The position numbers and the translations under genes were made by a program. The notes under the pieces are model-generated. The model saw only the letters and a list, made by a program, of their open reading frames with translations. It made no database searches and was not told the origin of the DNA. This document shows, one piece after another, positions 1 to 9,152 of a stretch of DNA of 64,000 nt (positions within the stretch are counted from its first letter, which is position 1; each line of letters begins with the position of its first letter). The stretch is from Buchnera aphidicola (Cavariella theobaldi) (GTDB lineage Bacteria; Pseudomonadota; Gammaproteobacteria; Enterobacterales; Enterobacteriaceae): the NCBI RefSeq assembly GCF_964059165.1, contig NZ_OZ060413.1:310001-374000 (forward strand), in the 5' to 3' direction.

Positions 1-402
1 TTCTTCTTTTGTTTCTCCTATACATAAAATAGGAATTAAATTGTGGCTTTTAGCTAAATAAAATTTTTTTGCAATAATATCATTATTTTCATAATGAAAA
101 ATACGCCTTTCAGAATGCCCTAAAATAACATATTTAACACCAATATCTTTCAACATTAATATAGATACTTCTCCAGTAAATGAACCGCTTAAATTGACAT
201 CTATATTTTGTGCTGAAACAAATAAATTTTTATGAACAATATTTTTACATAATCTATCTAAATATACAAATGCAGGGGCGATAACAATAATATTTTTTTC
301 AATATGACATGATAAATACGCTTGTAATTGCATTAAAAATTTAGAAATTATTATTTTTTTTTGATTAAGTTTCCAATTAGCAACGATTAAAAATTGTTTC
401 AT
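1..402 (-). CDS. tpiA: Triosephosphate isomerase, N-terminal part (cut by window edge)
   Basis: Interconverts dihydroxyacetone phosphate and glyceraldehyde 3-phosphate in glycolysis, in the cytoplasm. Only the first 134 codons lie in the window; the reading frame is open to base 1 and the C-terminal half, including the catalytic glutamate loop, is outside. The start is the ATG at 400-402, preceded on the minus strand by an AGAGG-like ribosome binding site. The protein begins MKQFLIVANWKLN, whose NWKLN lysine is the family's active-site lysine. A later GHSERR segment holds the catalytic histidine, and the visible part ends with CIGET. The gene lies downstream of rpsA on the same strand across a 403-bp gene-free spacer, so it may have its own promoter. 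The identity is secure. Confidence 0.95.
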   Translation of the reverse strand, partial: MKQFLIVANWKLNQKKIIISKFLMQLQAYLSCHIEKNIIVIAPAFVYLDRLCKNIVHKNLFVSAQNIDVNLSGSFTGEVSILMLKDIGVKYVILGHSERRIFHYENNDIIAKKFYLAKSHNLIPILCIGETKEE

Positions 403-805
403 ATTACCTCTAGAATATACATTTTTATTTTAAAATATATTTTTTAGAAACTAAGTTTGTTTATAATTTCATTATATGAAAACTTAGTTTCTATTATGCT
501 ATACTGAAATATACTTTCTATTCATATTGATTATTGGATTGCTAAGTATTTTTTAATCTAATATATATATTTTCTGCTACATTTCTCTATGAATATACTT
601 TCTTAAAATGCAAATAAAAAAAATAATTTTGATAAAATAAAACTCTTGAATATTTTTATTTTCATTTTGACATATTATAAAAAATTAATATATGCATATT
701 TTTATTATTTCTGAAATATAATTTTTTTTAATAATGCTATCACGCAATTAGCACCTTATCAAAATGTTATAAATTTTATTTTTCAAAAAATATTTTTTAA
801 AAGTG
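403..805. other. Gene-free spacer tpiA/rpsA; expected place of ihfB
   Basis: No open frame that looks coding is present in these 403 bases. In E. coli the gene directly downstream of rpsA is ihfB (IHF beta subunit), so this is where a lost ihfB would have stood. I could not recognise an IHF-like remnant in any frame. The spacer contains the long inverted repeat at 445-493 and should also contain the tpiA promoter, which I could not place with confidence. Confidence 0.5.
445..493. repeat. 14-bp perfect inverted repeat with nested hairpin
   Basis: Bases 445-458 are the exact reverse complement of 480-493, with 21 bases between. Inside the loop a second short arm pair (462-467 with 471-476) could form, giving a stacked hairpin. 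On the minus strand it lies between rpsA and tpiA, but it is followed by A-rich rather than T-rich sequence, so it does not look like a standard intrinsic terminator. It could be an RNA-stabilising or processing element; function unknown. Confidence 0.5.
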
Positions 806-2473
806 TTATTCAGTATTTTTAGCTGCTTTAAAAGCATCTGCCATAGCGCTAGAAAAATTGTCATCAGAATTTTTTTGACACGTTAAATCCTCTTTAAGAT
901 TTTCTTCAATCCAATGAAGATTTACATAAATTATTCTGTTTTTACGATCGATATTTATTATTTTAACTAAAATTTTATCATTAATTTTTATTTTTTGTAT
1001 AAAATTATTAACATCTATATGCGTAATATCAGAAAATCTCATATGTCCTTCAACATTTTCCGACAATTCTACTATTGCACTTTTACTATCAAAAGATTTC
1101 ACTTTAGCGGGAATAATTAATGATTTATTTAAAATAGTTATATATTCATTTAGAGGATCATCTTCTAATTGTTTTATTCCTAATGAAATTCGCTCTCTTT
1201 CTGCATCAACTTGTAAAACAACAGCTGATATTTCATCACCCTTTTTATATTGTCTTACAGCTTCCTCACCAGGACGACTCCAGGAAATATCAGATAAGTG
1301 GACCAATCCATCTATTCCGCCATTTAAACCTATAAAAATACCAAAGTCTGTAATAGACTTAATTTTTCCAGAAACATGCACACCTTTGTTATGTGTTTCA
1401 GAAAATTGTTGCCATGGATTTATTTTACATTGTTTTAAACCAAGCGAAATACGACGACGATCCTCATCAATATCTAAAACCATTACCTCTACTTTATCAT
1501 TAACGCTCACTACTTTAGATGGATGAATATTTTTATTAGTCCAATCCATTTCAGATACATGAACTAATCCTTCTACTCCCTCTTCAATCTCTACAAAACA
1601 GCCGTAATCTGTCAAATTAGTTACACGTCCACTTAATTTAGTACATTCTGGATAGCGTTTAGAAATAGCTATCCATGGATCTTCACCTAATTGTTTTAAT
1701 CCTAAAGATACTCTTGTTCTTTCTCGATCAAATTTTAAAATTTTAACATTGATTTCATCGCCCACATTTACAATTTCACTTGGATGTTTTACTCGTTTCC
1801 AAGCCATATCTGTAATATGTAATAATCCATCTACTCCCCCTAAATCTACAAATGCGCCATAATCTGTTAAATTTTTAACAATACCCTTAACATGAATTCC
1901 TTCTTGTAAATTTTCTAGTAATTGATCTCTTTCAGCACTGTTTTCTGATTCAATTACCGCTCTTCGAGATACAACAACATTATTACGTTTTTGATCTAAT
2001 TTGATAACTTTAAATTCTAATTCTTTTCCTTCTAAATGTATTGTCTCTCGAATAGGTCGAATATCAACTAAAGAACCAGGTAAAAAAGCACGTATATCAT
2101 TTAATTCAACAGTAAATCCTCCTTTGACTTTACCATTGATTATCCCAATTACTGTTTCTTCTTTTTTGTGTGCATCTTCTAATACCAACCATGCTTCATG
2201 ACGTTTGGCTTTTTCACGCGATAATATAGTTTCACCGAAACCATCTTCTATCGCATCTAAAGCTACATCAATTTCATCACCTACCTTAATATCTAATAAT
2301 CCTTGAGAATTCTTAAATTGTTCAATAGGAATAGAAGATTCAGATTTTAAGCCTGCGTCTACTAAAACTATATCTTTTTCTATTGAAACAATGACTCCAC
2401 GAATAATAGATCCTGGTCGAGTTTTAATCTCTTTTAGAGATTGTTCAAACAATTGAGCAAAAGATTCATTCAT
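806..2473 (-). CDS. rpsA: 30S ribosomal protein S1
   Basis: Ribosomal protein S1 (555 aa; E. coli 557) helps the 30S subunit bind mRNA. Six S1 (OB-fold) repeats run along the protein, visible through recurring motifs such as [38 protein letters not shown] and [21 protein letters not shown]. Each core repeat ends with a segment like [11 protein letters not shown] or [10 protein letters not shown]. The first two repeats are divergent ribosome-binding types, as in E. coli, and the last is the weakest match. The start [13 protein letters not shown] corresponds to the E. coli N-terminus. The gene is 120 bp downstream of cmk on the same strand, as in the E. coli cmk-rpsA-ihfB arrangement, but no ihfB follows. 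The identity is certain. Confidence 0.98.
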   Translation of the reverse strand: MNESFAQLFEQSLKEIKTRPGSIIRGVIVSIEKDIVLVDAGLKSESSIPIEQFKNSQGLLDIKVGDEIDVALDAIEDGFGETILSREKAKRHEAWLVLEDAHKKEETVIGIINGKVKGGFTVELNDIRAFLPGSLVDIRPIRETIHLEGKELEFKVIKLDQKRNNVVVSRRAVIESENSAERDQLLENLQEGIHVKGIVKNLTDYGAFVDLGGVDGLLHITDMAWKRVKHPSEIVNVGDEINVKILKFDRERTRVSLGLKQLGEDPWIAISKRYPECTKLSGRVTNLTDYGCFVEIEEGVEGLVHVSEMDWTNKNIHPSKVVSVNDKVEVMVLDIDEDRRRISLGLKQCKINPWQQFSETHNKGVHVSGKIKSITDFGIFIGLNGGIDGLVHLSDISWSRPGEEAVRQYKKGDEISAVVLQVDAERERISLGIKQLEDDPLNEYITILNKSLIIPAKVKSFDSKSAIVELSENVEGHMRFSDITHIDVNNFIQKIKINDKILVKIINIDRKNRIIYVNLHWIEENLKEDLTCQKNSDDNFSSAMADAFKAAKNTE

Positions 2474-2593
2474 ATTAATAATTTCAAGAAACTTTTATGT
2501 AACATCTATTTTAGCTTCATGCAAAATGAGGTTGTTTTAATATGCCTGATAATAATCCCTATTATAGGGCGTAATATTAAAAAAATAAAAATT

Positions 2594-3268
2594 CTATATT
2601 TTTATTTTTTTGAGTATATATATCATAGAAATGTTAACAACTTCTAAAAAACTCATATTAGTTGAATTTAATATTATAGCATTTTTTGATGGGTATAAAG
2701 GAGAAATTAATCGATTTTCATCACGCTGATCACGATCTTGAATTTCTTTTAATAACTGCTTATAATCTACATTATATCCATTTTTTTTAAGTTCTAAAAA
2801 TCTTCTTTTAGTTCGGCATTCTAAGCTAGCATTTAAAAAAAATTTCAGTATCGCATCTGGAAAGACAACAGTTCCCATATCACGACCTTCTGCTATTAAT
2901 CCTGGAAGACAGCGAAATGATTGTTGTTTTTTTAATAATATTCTTCTTATATAAGGATAAGTGGATAATTGAGAAGCAAGATTACTAATATTATGAGAGT
3001 GAAGATAATAAAAAATATTTTTTTCACATTTTGTTATTTTTGATTGCGCTTTTTTAATTAAAGAAAAATCAAATTTTCTTGCAATAGGAATAATATTATT
3101 TTCAATAATAGAAACATTTTTTTGTAAAGCTAATAAAGCAATTATGCGATAAATTAAACCTGACTCTAATAAAGACCAATTTAACTTATTGGCTATTTTT
3201 TTAGACAATGCACTTTTTCCAACGCCACTTGGTCCATCAATTGTAATAACAGGAGCTAATTTTATCAT
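2594..3268 (-). CDS. cmk: Cytidylate kinase
   Basis: Phosphorylates CMP and dCMP with ATP to give CDP and dCDP, a salvage and precursor step for nucleic acid synthesis. At 224 aa it is close to the E. coli length (227). It starts MIKLAPVITIDGPSGVGKSA, which holds the P-loop (residues 12-20). Further family segments are ESGLIYR, GLIAEGRDMGTVVFPDA and the lid region RDQRDENR. It lies between aroA (61 bp upstream) and rpsA (120 bp downstream), the same order as in E. coli, and may be cotranscribed with them. The C-terminal end is Lys/Ile-rich but the catalytic parts are intact. Confidence 0.97.
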   Translation of the reverse strand: MIKLAPVITIDGPSGVGKSALSKKIANKLNWSLLESGLIYRIIALLALQKNVSIIENNIIPIARKFDFSLIKKAQSKITKCEKNIFYYLHSHNISNLASQLSTYPYIRRILLKKQQSFRCLPGLIAEGRDMGTVVFPDAILKFFLNASLECRTKRRFLELKKNGYNVDYKQLLKEIQDRDQRDENRLISPLYPSKNAIILNSTNMSFLEVVNISMIYILKKIKI

Positions 3269-3329
3269 AATAATCTTTTAATTAAATATAAGGTATTTAA
3301 AAATATAAAAATATTTTATAAAATATTAT

Positions 3330-4619
3330 CTAATCACTAATAGTACTAATTGATAAAAATTTTTGAAAATAAGATGGAAAAGTTTTTTCAACACACTTGG
3401 GATTTAATATATTAACACCAATATTTGATAGCGATATAAGTGAAAAACACATAGCCATTCTATGATCATTATAAGTATTAATATTTGAATAACAAAAAGA
3501 TTTTGGGGGAGAAATTGATAAAAAATCTTTTCCTTCTTGAATTATAGCACCAATTTTTTTTAATTCATTAGCCATAGCAGACAATCGATCAGTCTCCTTT
3601 ACTCTCCAATTATATATATTACGAATTACTGTGGTACCTTTTGAAAATAGAGCGACTATAGCAATAGTCATTGCCGCATCTGGAATATGATTCATATCCA
3701 AATCTATTGAATATAAATTATTGCGAATACATGTAATAGAATAATCTTCCCAAATAATGCGCGCTCCCATTTTTTCAAGAACATGAGCAAATTTAATATC
3801 ACCTTGCACGCTTTTCTTTCCCACTCCTTTTACTGTAACAGCACCACCTTTAATCGCAGCAGCCGCTAAAAAATAAGAAGCAGAAGAAGCATCTCCTTCT
3901 ATCCAATATTCTCCAGGTGATTGATATTGTTGATTTCCTTGAATATAAAAAATAGAATAATTATCATTTTTAATACTAATTTTAAAAATAGCCATTAAAT
4001 ATATAGTAATATCGATATAAGGTTTAGATACTAAAGAACCTTTGATAAATATAGTAGTATCTTTTTTAGCCAATGGTGCAATGATTAATAACGCTGTTAA
4101 AAATTGACTCGAGATGCTACCATCTAAGATAATAGACCCCCCAATAAAACCACCATAAATGCAAACAGGAGGATATCCTGTTTTTTTTTCATAATTTATA
4201 ACCGCACCGCCTTGTTGCAAAGCATGTATAAGATGTTTAATCGGTCTTTCGTGCATTCTTTTATCTCCACTCAAAATAACATTATTTTTCTTTAAAGAAA
4301 ATGCTGCTAGCAAAGGCCGCATAGCAGTTCCAGCATTTCCTAAAAATAATGAAATTGGTTGAGATAACTGAAAAGCTTGACCAATACCATGCATGTGACA
4401 AGTACGTTTATCGGCTGAAAGAGAATAGTGAATACCTATATTTTTTAAAGCAAGTAACATATATTTAACATCATCGCTATCCAATAAATTTTTTAATACT
4501 GTCACACCTTTAGACATCGCAGATATTAATAATACTCGATTAGAAATACTTTTAGAACCAGGTAAATACACAGTTCCATTAACACCAGTAATGGATTTTA
4601 ATTTTAAACATTCTTCCAT
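3330..4619 (-). CDS. aroA: 3-phosphoshikimate 1-carboxyvinyltransferase (EPSP synthase)
   Basis: Condenses shikimate 3-phosphate with phosphoenolpyruvate to form EPSP, the sixth step of the shikimate pathway leading to chorismate and the aromatic amino acids that the symbiont supplies to its host. It is 429 aa (E. coli 427). The N-terminal [10 protein letters not shown] carries the substrate-binding lysine (K23) and arginine. [13 protein letters not shown] is the glycine-rich loop that binds PEP, and the C-terminal part holds KETDRLSAM and NDHRMAM. It sits 62 bp downstream of serC, the pairing seen in the E. coli serC-aroA operon, followed by cmk and rpsA. No damage is visible. Confidence 0.98.
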   Translation of the reverse strand: MEECLKLKSITGVNGTVYLPGSKSISNRVLLISAMSKGVTVLKNLLDSDDVKYMLLALKNIGIHYSLSADKRTCHMHGIGQAFQLSQPISLFLGNAGTAMRPLLAAFSLKKNNVILSGDKRMHERPIKHLIHALQQGGAVINYEKKTGYPPVCIYGGFIGGSIILDGSISSQFLTALLIIAPLAKKDTTIFIKGSLVSKPYIDITIYLMAIFKISIKNDNYSIFYIQGNQQYQSPGEYWIEGDASSASYFLAAAAIKGGAVTVKGVGKKSVQGDIKFAHVLEKMGARIIWEDYSITCIRNNLYSIDLDMNHIPDAAMTIAIVALFSKGTTVIRNIYNWRVKETDRLSAMANELKKIGAIIQEGKDFLSISPPKSFCYSNINTYNDHRMAMCFSLISLSNIGVNILNPKCVEKTFPSYFQKFLSISTISD

Positions 4620-4681
4620 AATGAATTATACACTCTATGTAATGATAATAAAAAATGTATTTTTTTAATTGAATTAATTAT

Positions 4682-5767
4682 TTACCCATATCTATTTTGA
4701 AAATGTAACATAAATTCCACTAAACATCGAACTCCTGATAATGGCATGGCATTATAGATCGATGCTCTTATACCACCGACCACAGAATGACCTCTTAAGC
4801 CAATCAAACCATATTCATATGCTGTTTTTAAAAATATCTCATTTAATTTCGGATCTATTATGTTAAAGACAACATTCATTTTTGATCGATTCTTTGCAGA
4901 TATATTATTCGTATAAAAATTACTATTATCTATTGTTTTATATAATAAACGAGATTTTATTTCATTTTTTTTTTCTATTTTTTTGAGTCCTCCTTGTTTT
5001 TTTAACCATTTAAATACTAAACCTGACAAATACCAAGAAAATGTAGGTGGAGTATTATACATAGAATTGTATTTTGATAATATTCGATAATCTAAAATTG
5101 AAGGAGGTAGAGAGGTGGTATTTCTTAACAAGCTTTCTCGAATAATAATTATTGTTATCCCTGCAGGTCCAATGTTTTTTTGAGCTCCAGCATAAATAAG
5201 ATCATAATTTTCAATATTAATATCACGAGAAAGAAGTACAGATGAAAAATCACCAATAATAATATTTTTAAAGCCATTTGGTTCTTCATAAATAGCTATA
5301 CCATCAATTGTTTCATTTGGACAATAATGAATATATTTAGCATATTTACTTATATTCCATTGAGACATCGGCAAGAGAGAAACAACATTATTACATATTG
5401 TTTTAATATTTATATTATTAGGTATACAATATTTTCTTGCTTCTATTTCTGCGCACTGAGACCAATAACCACTATTAATGTAATCTACATTCTGAGAATT
5501 GCTTAGCAAATTCATAGGTACAGCGGAAAACTGACCTCTAGCGCCACCTTGACAAAATAATACTTTATAAGATTCTGGAATCCGTAATAAATCTCTTAAG
5601 TCTTTTTCCGATTCTTCTGCAATATCAATAAAGTCTTTACTACGATGGCTAATTTCCATCACAGATAAACGCAATTGTTTCCAATTTTGTAATTCTTTTT
5701 TCGCTTGACGAAGTACTATTTTAGGAATCATTGCTGGACCAGCGCTAAAATTGTAAACTACATTCAT
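4682..5767 (-). CDS. serC: Phosphoserine aminotransferase
   Basis: PLP-dependent transaminase that converts 3-phosphohydroxypyruvate and glutamate into phosphoserine in serine biosynthesis; the family also acts in pyridoxal phosphate synthesis. At 361 aa it matches the E. coli enzyme (362). It starts MNVVYNFSAGPAMIP. The Schiff-base lysine is K197 in YAGAQKNIGPAG, and other family segments are CQGGARGQF and LRGHSVVGGIRASIYNAMP near the C-terminus. It heads the serC-aroA-cmk-rpsA run and lies 41 bp downstream of serS on the same strand. Whether serine synthesis or vitamin B6 supply is the main reason for retention cannot be told from this window. Confidence 0.97.
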   Translation of the reverse strand: MNVVYNFSAGPAMIPKIVLRQAKKELQNWKQLRLSVMEISHRSKDFIDIAEESEKDLRDLLRIPESYKVLFCQGGARGQFSAVPMNLLSNSQNVDYINSGYWSQCAEIEARKYCIPNNINIKTICNNVVSLLPMSQWNISKYAKYIHYCPNETIDGIAIYEEPNGFKNIIIGDFSSVLLSRDINIENYDLIYAGAQKNIGPAGITIIIIRESLLRNTTSLPPSILDYRILSKYNSMYNTPPTFSWYLSGLVFKWLKKQGGLKKIEKKNEIKSRLLYKTIDNSNFYTNNISAKNRSKMNVVFNIIDPKLNEIFLKTAYEYGLIGLRGHSVVGGIRASIYNAMPLSGVRCLVEFMLHFQNRYG

Positions 5768-5808
5768 TATTTCACCAATATTTATTTTTTAAATATTTTA
5801 TATTTTTA

Positions 5809-7089
5809 TTAATTTATAAATTTTAAATTTTGCATATATTTTTGTAATATTTTTGGCACTTCTATGCGACCATCAGAACATTGATAATTTTCTAATATTG
5901 CAGCTAATGTTCGACCTACAGCTAATCCAGAACCGTTTAATGTATGCAAAAAACAAGTTTTTTTTGTAATATTATTTCGATATCTTGCTTTCATTCTACG
6001 CGCTTGAAAATCGAGCATATTAGAACAAGAAGACACTTCTCTATACTTTTTTTGAGAAGGAAACCACACTTCTAAATCATAAGTTTTTGATGCGGCAAAA
6101 CTAATTTCTCCAGCGCATAATAGCATTTTTCTATATGGTAGTTCTAAAAGTTTTAATACTTTTTCTGCATGATTAGTTAATTGCTCCAATGCTTTTTTTG
6201 ATTTTTCTGGTTGAATAATTTGCACTAATTCTACTTTATCAAATTGATGTAGTCTAATTAATCCTTTGGTATCACGACCATAAGAAGAAGCTTCTGATCG
6301 AAAACAAGGAGTGTGTGCAGTAAGCATAATAGGTAATACTTTTTCGTTAACTATTTGATTACTGACTAAATTAGTTAAAGGCACTTCTGCTGTAGGAATT
6401 AAGATATAATTATCTTTATTAGAGGATTTAATATGAAATAAATCATCACTAAATTTAGGTAATTGTCCTGTTCCATATAACGAATTTCTATTAACTAAGT
6501 AAGGCACATAAACTTCTATATAACCATGACTAGTTGTATGTAAATCTAACATAAATTGACTTAATGCACGATGTAAAAGAGCAATATTACCTTTCATTAC
6601 TACAAATCGTGCACCAGATATATGAGCTGAAGATTGCCAATCTAATCCATTATATTTTTTTCCAATTTCGATGTGATCCTTAATTTCAAAATTATAATTT
6701 CTTTTTTCACCCCAACATTTAATTATTTTATTATCACAATAGTTTTTTCCTTCAGGAATATCTTCGGAAGGAAAGTTTGGTATTAATATTGAAAAATTAT
6801 GAATTTTTTCTTGTAATCGTTTTAATTTCATTTGAAATAAATGTAAATTTTTATTAGATTTTATAACTTTTTGTTTTAATAATTCATCTTTTTTCTTAAG
6901 AAATTTCGCATTTTTGACTAAATTAGATAAAATATTATGCTGACACTGTAAAGTCTCAGTTTTAATTTGAAGATTTTTTCGTTCTTCTTCCATCGAAGAT
7001 ATTTGAAGAGTATCTAACTCAAATCCTTTTTTTAATAATTTTTTAGCTAAATTATGCAAGTCATATCGTAATAAATCAGGATTCAACAT
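5809..7089 (-). CDS. serS: Seryl-tRNA synthetase
   Basis: Charges tRNA-Ser, and tRNA-Sec where present, with serine. It is 426 aa (E. coli 430). The N-terminal ~110 residues are a Lys/Leu-rich coiled coil, the long antiparallel arm that grips the tRNA-Ser variable arm. The rest is the class II catalytic domain, with segments TAEVPLTNL, TPCFRSEASSYGRDTKGLIR and VSSCSNMLDFQARR, ending LNGSGLAVGRTLAAILEN. It is the first gene of the minus-strand run, reading away from trxB across a 501-bp intergenic region. The substrate tRNA-Ser(UGA) gene at 24417-24501 has an apparent A at position 73, which is relevant to this enzyme. Confidence 0.98.
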   Translation of the reverse strand: MLNPDLLRYDLHNLAKKLLKKGFELDTLQISSMEEERKNLQIKTETLQCQHNILSNLVKNAKFLKKKDELLKQKVIKSNKNLHLFQMKLKRLQEKIHNFSILIPNFPSEDIPEGKNYCDNKIIKCWGEKRNYNFEIKDHIEIGKKYNGLDWQSSAHISGARFVVMKGNIALLHRALSQFMLDLHTTSHGYIEVYVPYLVNRNSLYGTGQLPKFSDDLFHIKSSNKDNYILIPTAEVPLTNLVSNQIVNEKVLPIMLTAHTPCFRSEASSYGRDTKGLIRLHQFDKVELVQIIQPEKSKKALEQLTNHAEKVLKLLELPYRKMLLCAGEISFAASKTYDLEVWFPSQKKYREVSSCSNMLDFQARRMKARYRNNITKKTCFLHTLNGSGLAVGRTLAAILENYQCSDGRIEVPKILQKYMQNLKFIN

Positions 7090-7590
7090 AATGTTTTACG
7101 TCTTTTAATAATGAATAAAATTTTGTTTTTATAAATAATTTACATTTTAAAAAAATTAAAATATAAAAGATAGTATTATTCCATTCTTTATATCGTTTAG
7201 TATTATATATTTTAAGAGTGTTTTTTTATATGAGAATAACACTATACAAAAATAAAATACTTCATAATTTTCTTATGATATTCTTTATATCTTATTATAA
7301 GAATACAATATTAACATGTTCTAAATTTCTTATAAAATATAAATATTTCTTTGTAAAAAATTAATTTTTTAATGAAAACAAAATAATTAATATTGTCACA
7401 TAAAAGTATACTGAATAAAAAAATTTTTATAAAAATAAGAATATATTCTCTTATTATGACAGTATATTTACTGTATGTAATGCAAAAAAAATAACAGATA
7501 TCTCAAAAATTTGATAATATATCTAGCTTTAGAGTACAAAGTGATTTTAATATCAGCAATATTGACTAAAATATAAGGACAATAAAATCA
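7090..7590. other. Divergent intergenic region serS/trxB
   Basis: These 501 bases hold no believable coding frame. They separate two divergently transcribed genes and should contain both promoters. A weak inverted repeat pairs 7434-7440 with 7449-7455. A TTGATA at 7511-7516 with TACAAA at 7535-7540 is a possible weak sigma-70-type promoter for trxB. In E. coli several genes (lrp, ftsK, lolA, rarA) lie between serS and trxB; I see no recognisable remnants of them here. Confidence 0.4.
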
Positions 7591-8553
7591 TTGAAAAAAA
7601 TTATACATAATAAAATAATTATTTTAGGATCTGGACCAGCGGGATATACAGCTGCTATTTATTCATCAAGAGCTAATTTAAAACCATTTTTAATTACAGG
7701 TAATAATAAAGGTGGACAATTGATGAATACAAATGAAATTGAAAATTGGCCAGGAGATGTGAATACCGTTTCTGGTACAGATTTAATAAATAGAATGCAT
7801 CGACAAGCACTAAAATTTAATACAAAAGTTATATCTGATCATATTATTTCAGTAAAATTATCAGAAAAACCGTTTTTTATGATCGGTGAAAAAAATATTT
7901 ATACATCTGATGCGTTAATTATTGCTACTGGCGCTAATCCACGTTTTTTAGGACTAGAATCAGAACATACTTTTAAAGGTAAAGGTGTCTCCACGTGCGC
8001 GATATGTGATGGTTTTTTTTATAAAAATAAAGAAGTAGCAGTAGTAGGAGGAGGTAATACTGCTATTGAAGAAACGTTATACTTATCTAATTTTGTACAT
8101 AAAATACACTTAGTGCATCGTCGCGATCATTTTAGAGCTGAAAAAATTTTAATTAGTCGGTTAACAAAAAAGATTGAAGAAAAGAAAGTAATACTACATT
8201 TAAATTGTACTATTTCAGAAATATTAGGAAATTCCTTTGGTGTTGATAGTATATTAATTAAAAAAAATACTTATTTGAATGAGAAGATATTGAAAATCAT
8301 GGTTTCTGGTGTGTTTATTTCTATTGGATATACGCCTAATACAAGTCTTTTTATCAATCAATTAGACATGAAAGACAATTATATTAAAATTCTTTATGGT
8401 CAACATGGCAATCATACACAAACGAGTATACCTGGTGTTTTTGCAGCTGGTGATGTAACAGATCATGTTTATCGGCAAGCTATTACTTCTTCTGCAAGTG
8501 GTTGTATGGCTGCATTAGATAGTGAACGATATCTTAATTCTATAAATCTATAA
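7591..8553 (+). CDS. trxB: Thioredoxin reductase, TTG start
   Basis: FAD-dependent enzyme that reduces thioredoxin with NADPH and so keeps cytoplasmic thiols reduced. At 320 aa it matches the family. An N-terminal FAD-binding GSGPAG lies at residues 13-18, the redox-active CAIC at 136-139 followed by DGFFY, the NADPH-binding GGGNTA at 153-158, and the C-terminal FAD segment GVFAAGDVTDHVYRQAITS is present. The start is a TTG at 7591, supported by the AAGGA at 7575-7579 about 11 bases upstream and by the absence of an in-frame ATG before the FAD motif. A short hairpin follows the stop codon at 8578-8600. The identity is certain. Confidence 0.97.
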   Translation: MKKIIHNKIIILGSGPAGYTAAIYSSRANLKPFLITGNNKGGQLMNTNEIENWPGDVNTVSGTDLINRMHRQALKFNTKVISDHIISVKLSEKPFFMIGEKNIYTSDALIIATGANPRFLGLESEHTFKGKGVSTCAICDGFFYKNKEVAVVGGGNTAIEETLYLSNFVHKIHLVHRRDHFRAEKILISRLTKKIEEKKVILHLNCTISEILGNSFGVDSILIKKNTYLNEKILKIMVSGVFISIGYTPNTSLFINQLDMKDNYIKILYGQHGNHTQTSIPGVFAAGDVTDHVYRQAITSSASGCMAALDSERYLNSINL

Positions 8554-8577
8554 TATTAATATATTTTCACAAATAAT

Positions 8578-8600
8578 ATACTAGTCAAAACGACTAGTAT
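8578..8600 (+). terminator. Short hairpin after trxB
   Basis: A 9-bp stem (8578-8586 with 8592-8600, core ACTAGTC/GACTAGT) and a 5-base loop lie 25 bases after the trxB stop. The downstream sequence is AT-rich but has no clean T run, so termination is plausible rather than shown. Confidence 0.35.
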
Positions 8601-8673
8601 TATATAAGATAATGCGATAACATTTACAATGTTATGAAAAACACATATTTTAATTTTAAAGTAAGAGAACAGT

Positions 8674-8892
8674 ATGGCTAAAGAAGAAAATATTGAAATG
8701 CAAGGAACAGTGATAGACACATTACCTAATACCATGTTTCGTGTAGAATTAGAAAATAAACATATCATTACCGCCCATATCTCAGGTAAAATGAGAAAAA
8801 ATTATATTAGAATATTAACAGGTGATAAAGTAACTGTAGAATTAACATCATATGATTTAACCAAAGGTCGTATTATTTTTCGGAGTAGATAA
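8674..8892 (+). CDS. infA: Translation initiation factor IF-1
   Basis: IF-1 is a single OB-fold protein that occupies the ribosomal A site during initiation and works with IF-2 and IF-3. The 72-aa product has exactly the E. coli length. It starts [19 protein letters not shown] and ends [11 protein letters not shown], both nearly identical to the E. coli protein. The ATG at 8674 follows a GAGA-containing ribosome binding region. It lies 120 bp downstream of trxB and 260 bp upstream of aspS. Such strong conservation in an otherwise eroded genome fits an essential gene. Confidence 0.98.
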   Translation: MAKEENIEMQGTVIDTLPNTMFRVELENKHIITAHISGKMRKNYIRILTGDKVTVELTSYDLTKGRIIFRSR

Positions 8893-9152
8893 TTATTATG
8901 TTGGATAAGTTTCTAGTGATAATATTACAAGAAATATAAAAAATTTAATTTTTTTATTTCATTAATATATTTTAAAAAATAATGTATTACTATAAATAAT
9001 CCATGCATTCCAATATAATATAAATAGATAGTTTAAATAGTCGTTTTGACGCACTCTAAAATAAATCTTCATATATCGTTCTAATAAAATTACATTTGTA
9101 TTCTAATTTTTATTTTTCCCCATTATATTATAATTAAAAAAATAGGAATTGT

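Noticed and set aside
2001-2201. Plus-strand open frame inside rpsA
   Set aside because: Antisense shadow of the conserved S1 coding sequence, with no ribosome binding site.
2557-2569. CCCT/AGGG mini-hairpin between cmk and rpsA
   Set aside because: Only four GC-type pairs with a 5-base loop and no T run; too weak to call a terminator or control element.
8556-8768. Minus-strand open frame overlapping infA
   Set aside because: It overlaps the highly conserved infA gene and looks like a shadow frame with no similarity to any family.
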